64,000 nucleotides of DNA from Candidatus Brachythrix odensensis. Lineage in GTDB: Bacteria > Chloroflexota > Anaerolineae > J036 > Brachytrichaceae. The position numbers were made by a program, and so were the translations under genes. Every line of letters starts with the position of its first letter. Position 1 is the first letter of the stretch. Location of the stretch: NCBI GenBank assembly GCA_016714465.1, contig JADKDT010000004.1, positions 1 through 64,000 of the forward strand. Direction: 5' to 3'. Under the pieces are notes generated by a model that did not search any database, was not told where the DNA came from, and saw nothing but the letters and a program-made list of their open reading frames with translations. Of the stretch, positions 57,580 to 64,000 are shown piece after piece.

Positions 57580-58517
57580 GCACCCTCCCCACACACCTCC
57601 TCGGCCGAACCGGGATCAGCGTCTCGCGCATCGCCCTCGGTACGGTCGAGCTCGGTCTGGACTATGGCATCGCCGGCGCGGGCGACCACCGCCGGCCCGA
57701 TGAGGCCGCCGCGGCCAAACTGCTCAATCACGCCCTCGACATCGGGGTGACCTTCATCGACACCGCCCGGATGTATGGCGAGGCGGAGGCCATCATCGGC
57801 CGGGCCATTGGCCATCGGCGCAGCGAGTTCGTCCTCGCCTCCAAGGTCGCGACGCCCGCCGCTGTGCGCGGGGCCGAGGCCCGCGAGCACGTCCGGCGCG
57901 AAATCGAGAAGAGCCTGGCCGCACTGGGCACGGACCGGATCGACCTGATGTACAGCCACTCCGCCACCGTCGACGAGATCGCCCAGGGCGACGTGTATGC
58001 CGCCCTTGACGAAGCCCGCCAGGCCGGCAAGGTCCGGGCGGTCGGGGCGAGCACCTACGGCGAAGCCGCTCCGCTGGCGGCGATCGAGCACGGCGGCTAC
58101 GACTGCATCCAGGTGGCCTACAACCTGCTTGATCGGGCCCTCGAGGCGGCGGTCCTGCCCGCTGCCAAGGCGGCCAACATCGGGGTCGTGGCCCGGAGCG
58201 TGCTACTCAAGGGCGCGCTCACCCACCGTTATGCGCACCTACCCGAGGTCCTGGCCGATCTGCGTGCGGCGGCGGGTCGGGCCCAGGCCCTGGCCGCGGC
58301 GGCCGGGCTCAGCCTGCCCGAGGCGGCCTATCGGTATGTCCTCGCCCACCCGGCCCTGTCGAGCGCGCTGGTCGGCACGGCCCGGACCGAGGAATTGACT
58401 GAAACCGCTGGATGGGCGGCATCGGCGCCTCTGCCCGCCGACCTGCTCGCGGCGCTGCGGCAAATCACGCTGGCCGATCCGCGCCAGCTCAGCCCGGCCA
58501 ATTGGCCGGATGCGTAG
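57576..58517 (+). CDS. Aldo/keto reductase
   Basis: A 313-residue NADPH-dependent (beta/alpha)8 reductase. HLLGRTGISVSRIALGTVEL at the start; the Asp-Tyr of the active site in FIDTARMYGEAEAIIGRAIG; the catalytic Lys in FVLASKVATP; MYSHSATVDE replaces the usual LxHxP-D; NLLDRALEAAVLPAAKAANI and GVVARSVLLKGALT follow. Closest to the L-fucose/D-threo-aldose or YghZ-like reductases from memory. Coupled to the SDR by ATGA. Confidence 0.88.
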   Translation: MSTLPTHLLGRTGISVSRIALGTVELGLDYGIAGAGDHRRPDEAAAAKLLNHALDIGVTFIDTARMYGEAEAIIGRAIGHRRSEFVLASKVATPAAVRGAEAREHVRREIEKSLAALGTDRIDLMYSHSATVDEIAQGDVYAALDEARQAGKVRAVGASTYGEAAPLAAIEHGGYDCIQVAYNLLDRALEAAVLPAAKAANIGVVARSVLLKGALTHRYAHLPEVLADLRAAAGRAQALAAAAGLSLPEAAYRYVLAHPALSSALVGTARTEELTETAGWAASAPLPADLLAALRQITLADPRQLSPANWPDA

Positions 58518-58521
58518 ATAT

Positions 58522-58587
58522 ACAAGAATACTCCGGAAGAGGAGCCCCCGGCTTCGCCGGGGGCTCCTCTTCCGGGATTATTCTTGT
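58522..58587. repeat. Palindrome after aldo/keto reductase
   Basis: About 31-bp stem with one bulge (58522-58552, 58556-58587), TTC loop and CCCCCGGC-TTC-GCCGGGGG centre. The outermost ACAAGAATA/TATTCTTGT is AT-rich and gives a T-containing tail. Lies between two same-strand genes. Confidence 0.88.
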
Positions 58588-58600
58588 TGTGGAGGAAAGC

Positions 58601-59687
58601 ATGACCGACGTTGGACTGACCTGGGCCGAGCTCGACACCCCTGCCCTGTGGATTGATCTGGACAAGACCGAGCGCAACATCGCCCGCCTGGGCGCGCACT
58701 TCAAGGCGGCCGGGGTGAACTGGCGTCCGCACACCAAGGGGATCAAGGTCCCGGCCATCGCCCACAAATTGCTCCGGGCCGGCGCGATCGGGGTGACCTG
58801 CGCCAAGGTCAGCGAGGCCGAGGTCATGGCCGCGGCCGGCATCCCCGACATCCTGATCGCCAACGAGGTCGTCACACCGACCAAGATCACCCGACTGGTC
58901 AACCTGGCCGGCTGGACCCAGGTCAAGGTCTGCGTCGACAACGCGGCCAACGTCGATGCGCTATCAGCCGCCGCCCACGCCCGGGGCGTGACCCTGGGCG
59001 TGCTGGTCGAGATCAACACCGGGATGCAGCGCTCGGGCGTGCTGCCGGGCGAGGCGACGGTCGCCCTCGCCAAACGCGTCCACGCCGCGCCGGGCCTGCG
59101 CCTGGCCGGGCTCATGACCTGGGAGGGCCACAACCTCGGCTTCAGTGACCCCGCCGAGAAAGCGCGGGATCGAGGCCAGCATCGCCCAGTTTCTGGAAAC
59201 CGGCGCGCTGTGCCGGGCGGCCGGGCTGACGATCGAAATCATGAGCGCGGGCGGGAGCGGCACCTATCAAGTCACGCCGTTCATCCAGGGCGTGACCGAG
59301 ATCGAGGCCGGGGGCGGGATTTTCTGCGACCTGACCTATCAGGGCTGGGGGATGGACCTCGAGCCGTCGATCTTCGTCAAGGCGACCGTGACCAGCCGGC
59401 CCGCGCCCAATCGGGTCATCCTGGACTGCGGGTTCAAGACCCTGCCGCGGGGCTATGCCTCTGCTCAACTCATCGGCGTCGAGGGGGTGGTCAGCCTCGT
59501 CCACTCGGCCGAGCATGGCATCGTAACGTTGGACAGGGAGAACACGACGCTCTCGGTCGGCGACGGGCTGGACCTGATGGTCGGCTACAGCGACGCGACG
59601 GTCTTCCTGCACGACACGCTGTTTGGCCTGCGCCGAGGCGTGGTCGAGGCCGCCTGGCCGGTGCTGGGAAGGGGGAAGATACAGTAG
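58601..59687 (+). CDS. D-threonine aldolase/DSD1-like PLP enzyme (one-base frameshift)
   Basis: About 361 residues. The alanine-racemase-like N-terminal barrel has LDTPALWIDLDKTERNIARL and the PLP Lys in NWRPHTKGIKVPAIAHKLL. The C-terminal D-serine dehydratase-like domain has SAGGSGTYQV, EIEAGGGIFCDLTYQGWG and VGYSDATVFLHDTLFGLR. In D-threonine aldolases and DSD1 the last block normally has His-x-Cys/Asp as metal ligands; here the His position reads Tyr (GYSD). The frame breaks at GGG 59166-59168; removing one G joins AEKAR to IEASIAQFLETG. GGAGG lies 6 bases before ATG 58601. It likely acts on a beta-hydroxy amino acid. Confidence 0.78.
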
Positions 59688-59752
59688 CCGCGAGGCGTCG
59701 GAAAGGACCCATCCGATTCCCATGCGGCGTACGCGATTCAGACGGTGCCCAC

Positions 59753-60152
59753 ACGTGCTTGGAGCGCGGGCGTCCTCGCCCAATGTCATTAAGTGAGGGC
59801 GCGTACGCCTAAGTCGCCGCGTTCGCGATCCTCCATTCTTGTCATCCTGAGCGAGCCCATCAGGTGTTCCGGGCGGCAGACCCCTGTGGGTAGCACGGGC
59901 GAGAATCGGCGAACGCACCTGGTGCCGATTCGCAGCCTGGGCTACGGTGACAACAGGCGTCCTGCCGACCCACTCATGCGCGGGGGCCGTCAGCGGGGGT
60001 CGCTCAGATGACCCCAACGGGTTAACACACACGAGCACCTGCTGATCTGCGCTCGCCCCGAGCACAGCATGGAGGCCTCGCCCGCGCGATCCGCGCAGGA
60101 CGCCACCAGACCTCAACGACCGCGGGCGAGGACGCCCGCGCTCCACGCACGT
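59753..60152. repeat. 400-base gene-free interval bounded by inverted repeats
   Basis: 29-base arms (59753-59781, 60124-60152) with one mismatch, containing GGAGCGCGGGCGTCCTCGCC, the family seen at 12255-12351. The interior has a GTCATCCTGAGCGAGC tract near 59839 and no convincing gene; the rest of the 59688-60203 gap shows nothing further. Confidence 0.7.
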
Positions 60153-60203
60153 ATACCAGCGCGCGACTGCCCATATCCGCGGTGGCGGAAGGAACGCCGG
60201 CAG

Positions 60204-60917
60204 TCAATAATCGTCCGGTATCGTCATCGTAATGTCGCTCTGGCCGATGCTGGGCGGGATGAAACCGCCTTTGATCCGCTCGAGGGCGATGTCGATGTGG
60301 CGCTGGCCGCGCCGGACGCTAAAGAGCAGGTGGCCGGGGAAGAGTCCATCAACCTTGAGCCCCGCCAGGCGCGCCAAATTGGCCCGATAGCCGTCCATGC
60401 TGCTGCCCGGGTAGTTGATCAGCCCGATCAGCCCGTTGGCGAAGACGATGTCGGCGCTGAACAACGCCCGATACCCATCCAAGTCGAGCAGATAGGCGCA
60501 GATACCCTCGCTGTGGCTGGTGACCTGGATGACCTTGAGGGTCAGATCGCCAAACGTCAGATCGTCGCCATGCCCAGGTGTACCGTCGATCGGGCAGGCC
60601 CACTCGCTGCTCGCCATGAGGGGCTGTTCGATGGCGTTGAGCCAGACCTTCGCGCCGTACTTCGCGCGCCAGACCTTCGCCCCGCCGCCGTGATCCTTGT
60701 GCCAATGGGTGAGCAACACGTCGGTGATCCGGGCCGGGTCGAGCCCATCCGCGCGCAGGTTGGCCTCGATCGCGGCCACGCCGGCCGGGCGCCCGCCGCC
60801 AGCGTCGATCAGCACGATCCCGGCGGCGGTCTCGAGCGCATACACATGGCAGTCCCATGTATCGCTCAGGCCGATTTCGCCGCTGCCGACCAGGTGGATG
60901 CGCTCGTGTAGTTTCAT
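60204..60917 (-). CDS. Metallo-beta-lactamase-fold hydrolase
   Basis: A 237-residue MBL-fold protein. The main motif is LLTHWHKDHGGG (HxHxDH, about residues 70-81). VIQVTSHSEGICAYLLD supplies the next His, LFSADIVFANG the bridging Asp and LFPGHLLFSV the last His. VYALETAAGIVLIDAGGG begins the fold. Subfamily (glyoxalase II-like, lactonase or other) cannot be told. ATG 60917 is chosen although no Shine-Dalgarno is seen; in-frame starts extend to 60953. A palindrome lies just upstream. Confidence 0.85.
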   Translation of the reverse strand: MKLHERIHLVGSGEIGLSDTWDCHVYALETAAGIVLIDAGGGRPAGVAAIEANLRADGLDPARITDVLLTHWHKDHGGGAKVWRAKYGAKVWLNAIEQPLMASSEWACPIDGTPGHGDDLTFGDLTLKVIQVTSHSEGICAYLLDLDGYRALFSADIVFANGLIGLINYPGSSMDGYRANLARLAGLKVDGLFPGHLLFSVRRGQRHIDIALERIKGGFIPPSIGQSDITMTIPDDY

Positions 60918-60958
60918 GTCGAAATCACGCCTGACCACTACAAGTCGTCCCAATCATT

Positions 60959-61005
60959 TGCGCGATCGCAATCCCCGCGCTTCGCGCGGGGATTGCGATC
61001 GCGCA
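60959..61005. repeat. Palindrome, AATCCCCGCGC core
   Basis: Perfect 22-bp stem with TTC loop, outer arms TGCGCGATCGC. Between the MBL gene and the 3' end of the threonine-synthase-like gene. Confidence 0.9.
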
Positions 61006-61025
61006 GGATGTCCGATGAGTCGGCA

Positions 61026-62268
61026 TCAGAGGTTCTTAGCGAGATCCTCCAGCGCAATCACGGGGATCTCAACGCCTTCGCTCATCGCCTGCACGGCATT
61101 GGCGTCCTTGAAGCCAGTCCCGGTCAGAATGCAGACGACCGTGTCATCCCCGACCAAGCTTCCCAGCCGCGACATCCCGCATCACCGCCGCCAGCTAGGT
61201 GGCCGAGGCCGGCTCGCAGAACAGGCCTTCCTCGCGAGCCAGCATGCGTTGGGCGGCATACGTCTCGGCGTCACTCACGCTGGTCCCCCAGCCATTCGAG
61301 CCGCGCATGGCGGCCAGGGCCAGGTCGCCATCCGGCGGCGCGGTGAGCTGGATGCCGCTGATCTTCGTTGTACAAGTCGGGATGGGCCGCATCTCGCGCC
61401 TTTCGCGCCAGGCCAGGTTGATCGGCTCGCAGCCCTCGGCCTGCACGCAGACCATCCGGGCCGCCGGCGCGCCGACCGGCATCATCCGGTCCCGCCATTC
61501 CTCAAAGCCCTTGTGAATGGCGCTGAGAAGCCCGCCGCCGCCAGTCGGCACATACACGCAGTCGGGCAGCCGCCCGAGTTCCTCGGCCAGCTCGAAGGAG
61601 ATCGTGCGCACGCCCTCCATCCCGATCGGATTGAAGGCGTGGGCGGTGATCTGCAGCGCCCAGCCCCGCGAGCGGGCCAGCTCGCCCACGACTCGGAAGG
61701 TGTTCTTCTCGACCGTTGGATCGCGACCAAGATCGCGGATGGCGACCGCGCGCGGGCCATAGGCCAGGATCTGGCTGAGCTTGGCCCGCGGCGCAGTCTC
61801 GAGGGTGAACAGCGTGCCCTGCATCCCGGCTCGCGCGCCGTAGGCGGCCAGAGCCGCCCCAGCATTGCCGCTGCTCGTCGCCGCCCAGCCGGTCACGCCC
61901 AGCTCGCGCATGCGCGACAGCCCGACCGCCGCGATGCGGTCCTTGTAGCTGCCGGTCGGGTTGGCACCCTCGATCTTGAAATAGAGGTTGGGCAGGCCGA
62001 GCCGATCGGCGATGGCCCGGCTGCGCACGAGCGGCGTCGCGCCCTCGCCCAACGTAAGCGCCTCATCCGGCCGCTCGACCGGCAGGGCCGGCGCATACCG
62101 CCACATCCCGCGCCGGGCCGGGTCGATCATCGGCCCGGCATCGTAGTCGACGGTCAGCATCCCGCCGCAAGCGCCGCAGAAGTTCGACACCGGGCTCTCG
62201 GCTGGCTGACCGCACAGCGCGCAGCGCAGCCAGAAACGGGGCGAGCCGTTACTTGCAGCGGATGTCAT
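61026..62268 (-). CDS. Threonine synthase-like PLP enzyme, damaged 3' end
   Basis: About 413 residues if repaired. An N-terminal zinc-knuckle-like segment (CALCGQPAES...NFCGACGG) precedes the fold type II PLP domain, with the PLP Lys in IEGANPTGSYKDRIAAVGL, SSGNAGAALAAYGARAG and the phosphate loop PTGGGGLLSAIHKGF. This is the architecture of threonine synthase (ThrC) and relatives. After FCEPASAT there is an in-frame TAG (61195-61197) and then a frameshift near 61160. The lost tail (LAAVMRDVAAGKLG, DDTVVCILTGTGFKDANAVQ) is recognisable down to 61026. ATG 62268 overlaps the next gene upstream by 20 bases. Confidence 0.78.
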
Positions 62269-63160
62269 CCCAGCCGAATTCCTCGAGCCGCTTCTGCAGC
62301 GCGGCGTACTTCTCGGGCGGGGTCGTGCGCTGGGGCAGGCGCGACGGGCCGCAGTCGATGCCGCACATCTTGAGCATGGCCTTGCCGGCCGGGCCGCCGC
62401 CAAAGTCGAGCAGGATCTGCACGCTGTCGCGGGCGCGGGTCATCTCGCGCATCGCGGTCGGCATGTCGCCCTTTTCAAAGGCGGCGATGACGCGGTTGTA
62501 GATCGGGGCGCTGTAGTTGAAGCTGCTCCCGATCGCGCCGTGCGCGCCGGCCACCAGGCCGCTCAACAGGACCTCATCCCGCCCGAACAGCATGTTGTTC
62601 TTCCCGCCGTCAGCGGCCACGCAGTTGGCGAACTCCATCAGGTTCTCATCGGTGAACTTGATCCCGGCAAAGGTCGGGATGCGGTCGCGGGCCATCTCGC
62701 TGAAGGCGACCATGTTGAAGCGGACCTGGGTGAGGACCGGGATGTGATAGTAGTAATACGGCGTTTCGGGGGCCTTGCTGGCCACGGCCGCGCACCAATC
62801 GACCAGGTCGGCCAGGGTTGCCGGGCGAAGCACGCTCGGGGCAACGGTGGCGATGGCGTGCGCGCCGGCCTTGGCCGCGTGGGCGGCGAGGGCCTGGGCG
62901 TCGCCGATGCTGTTGTGGCCGACGTGGGCGATGAGCTTGAGCCAGCCCTTCGACACCTCGCACCAGCGCTGGAAATGGCGCTGGCGCTCGTCGGTGGTCA
63001 TGCTGACGCCTTCGCCGGTGCTGCCGCACACAAAGACGCCCGACACGCCGTTGCGGGCGAGCAGTTCGGCGTGCTTCTCGATCGGATCCAGATTGAGCGA
63101 GCCATCCGCGTTGAAGGCGGTGTAGGTCGCGGCCACGAGGCCGCTGAGCAGGTGGGTCAT
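62249..63160 (-). CDS. DapA/NanA-family aldolase
   Basis: A 303-residue class I aldolase of the N-acetylneuraminate lyase / dihydrodipicolinate synthase family. GVFVCGSTGEGVSMTTDERQ (phosphate/carboxylate-binding GSTGE), the catalytic Tyr in ETPYYYYHIPVLT (YYYHIP is typical of NanA rather than DapA) and the Schiff-base Lys in TFAGIKFTDENLMEF. It probably cleaves or forms a pyruvate-linked 2-keto acid sugar. ATG 63160 overlaps the upstream stop (ATGA at 63157-63160). Confidence 0.87.
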   Translation of the reverse strand: MTHLLSGLVAATYTAFNADGSLNLDPIEKHAELLARNGVSGVFVCGSTGEGVSMTTDERQRHFQRWCEVSKGWLKLIAHVGHNSIGDAQALAAHAAKAGAHAIATVAPSVLRPATLADLVDWCAAVASKAPETPYYYYHIPVLTQVRFNMVAFSEMARDRIPTFAGIKFTDENLMEFANCVAADGGKNNMLFGRDEVLLSGLVAGAHGAIGSSFNYSAPIYNRVIAAFEKGDMPTAMREMTRARDSVQILLDFGGGPAGKAMLKMCGIDCGPSRLPQRTTPPEKYAALQKRLEEFGWDDIRCK

Positions 63161-63999
63161 GAGTTGGTTTCTCCTTGAGGTTGGGTCAGGTGGACGAGGC
63201 CGTCGCCGGCGTTGACGCGGTGCAGCGCGCGCAGGGTGATGACGACCCCATCGCGATCCGCCCGCACTTCGGCGAGGGGCTCGCCGATGAGATTGAAGAT
63301 GGTTCCGAGCCGCTGGCCGGCCGTCACCGGCTGAAGCAATTCGACATCGGACCGAAAGTGCCCGGCGCAGGGGGCCGAGATGATTTGGTCGAGATTGCCG
63401 TCGCCGATCAAACGGCGCGGCGGGGCGTATTCGGGCGCGCCTTCGAGCATGCCCAGGTGGCGCATGACGTTGAAGACGCCCCGGACGAAACAGGTCAGTG
63501 TCTCGTCGGTCACCCGCCCGCCGCCGGGGGCCTCGGTGTACATGCACGGCACACCCAGCGCGTCGGCGGCGCTCAGGCTGCGCCCGGGCGGGATGGGCGC
63601 GGGATGGGCCCACAGCACCGGCGCGCCAAAGGCCTCGGCCAGGGCGCGGTTGGCCTGGTGCAGCGGCGCATCGCTTGCTGTGTAGCCGGCGAGCGTTGGG
63701 ATCGCGTAGGCCACTCCGCCGCTATGGATGTCGATCAGCCCGTCCGAGCCGGCGATGACCTGATCGCTGAGCACCCGGGCGATCCGCTCGGTGAGCGTGC
63801 CATCGGCCTTGCCCGGAAAAGCCCGGGCGAGGTTGGCCCCGTCGACCGGGCTCAGCCGGGTGATGGCCTCATAGGCGGCAACGTTGGACACCGGGACCAT
63901 GACCAGTTCGCCGCGCAACGCGCGCGGATCGAGTTGGTCGCAGACACGATGGATAACTTCGGGGCCGTCGTATTCATCGCCATGCACAGCACCGAGCAC
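63157..63999 (-). CDS. Succinylglutamate desuccinylase/aspartoacylase-family protein (5' end outside window)
   Basis: At least 280 residues of a zinc carboxypeptidase-like deacylase; the start lies beyond the window. Zn ligands: GAVHGDEYDGPEV (H-x-x-E) and the His in GLIDIHSGGVAYAIP. NVAAYEAITRLSPVDGANLA and MYTEAPGGGRVTDETL follow, and a C-terminal biotinyl/beta-barrel-like stretch (LLQPVTAGQRLGTIFNLIGE). Such proteins remove N-acyl groups or act on ectoine-like amides. Translationally coupled to the DapA/NanA-like aldolase, so the pair may degrade an N-acyl keto-acid. Confidence 0.83.
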   Translation of the reverse strand: MLGAVHGDEYDGPEVIHRVCDQLDPRALRGELVMVPVSNVAAYEAITRLSPVDGANLARAFPGKADGTLTERIARVLSDQVIAGSDGLIDIHSGGVAYAIPTLAGYTASDAPLHQANRALAEAFGAPVLWAHPAPIPPGRSLSAADALGVPCMYTEAPGGGRVTDETLTCFVRGVFNVMRHLGMLEGAPEYAPPRRLIGDGNLDQIISAPCAGHFRSDVELLQPVTAGQRLGTIFNLIGEPLAEVRADRDGVVITLRALHRVNAGDGLVHLTQPQGETNS

Positions 64000-64000
64000 G

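Noticed and set aside
60005..60100. THEHLLI-like peptide resembling a phosphotriesterase N-terminus
   Set aside because: Only about 15 residues match and stops follow; it may be a relic but cannot be called.
957..61005. Reading all palindromes as intrinsic terminators
   Set aside because: Most lack a T-run, and several lie between divergent genes (9942, 14882, 47540).
1..64000. CRISPR array, tRNA, rRNA, phage or integrase genes
   Set aside because: I saw no regularly spaced direct repeats, no tRNA-like cloverleaf and no integrase or phage structural protein; a tRNAscan and CRISPR finder run would confirm.

Overview
The window is about 64 kb of GC-rich chromosomal DNA with no rRNA, tRNA, phage or CRISPR locus that I can see. 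It most resembles a Chloroflexota (Anaerolineae-like) genome. The reasons are lipoproteins with long Ala/Pro/Thr linkers, a single-RRM Gly-tailed RNA-binding protein, a glyA-gcvT head-to-tail arrangement that looks like one fused gene, a carotenoid/quinone prenyl gene set, and very many short intergenic palindromes. The lineage is an inference from gene content, not from a marker gene.

Layout. 1-5.4 kb: TspO-like protein, two intact MFS exporters and a third decayed copy, small membrane protein. 5.4-9.9 kb (minus): SsuABC-like ABC importer (binding protein, ATPase, permease) followed by a MenA-like UbiA and a creatininase-family hydrolase. 10-14.8 kb: galactokinase, a second UbiA, a CrtI-type desaturase, ribosome hibernation factor and an unlisted 49-residue Flp-pilin-like peptide. 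15-19.5 kb: HIBADH-type dehydrogenase, flavodoxin-like gene, RNase D, zinc-ribbon coiled-coil protein, LLM flavin oxidoreductase. 19.6-22.8 kb: SHMT plus GcvT, apparently one 1,000-residue fusion split by one base. 22.9-31.9 kb: a sugar/polyol uptake and catabolism locus under a SorC-family regulator, with a divergent class I aldolase. 32-39 kb: amidohydrolase, RRM protein with a leader terminator, secreted S1C protease, PrsW-like protein, conserved protein of unknown function. 39.5-45.7 kb: SDR, broken FAD oxidoreductase, then an RnfD/NqrB-FNR, ApbE and FMN-binding redox cluster, and an alpha/beta hydrolase. 45.7-51.5 kb: double ECF ATPase, agmatine deiminase, DUF2177 protein, YfhO-like protein. 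51.6-55.8 kb (minus): a T-box leader with a threonine (ACC) specifier in front of EamA exporter-thrS-azlC-azlD. 56-64 kb: two SDRs and an aldo/keto reductase in an operon, D-threonine-aldolase-like enzyme, MBL-fold protein, threonine-synthase-like gene (broken 3' end), DapA/NanA-like aldolase and a deacylase running off the edge.

Two genome-scale patterns stand out. First, roughly 25 perfect or near-perfect palindromes sit at gene 3' ends; the arms differ between loci but the centre is usually GGC-TTC-GCC or its complement, and several fall into families (GGAGGCGATAT, GGAGGTAGGCGCC, AATCCCCGCG, GGAGCGCGGGC). Some encode the C-termini and stop codons of the neighbouring genes. Second, more than ten otherwise ordinary genes carry single-base indels, mostly in G/C/T/A runs, which looks more like residual assembly error than gene decay; this affects the lengths given below. 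Coordinates for such genes cover the whole reconstructed gene.
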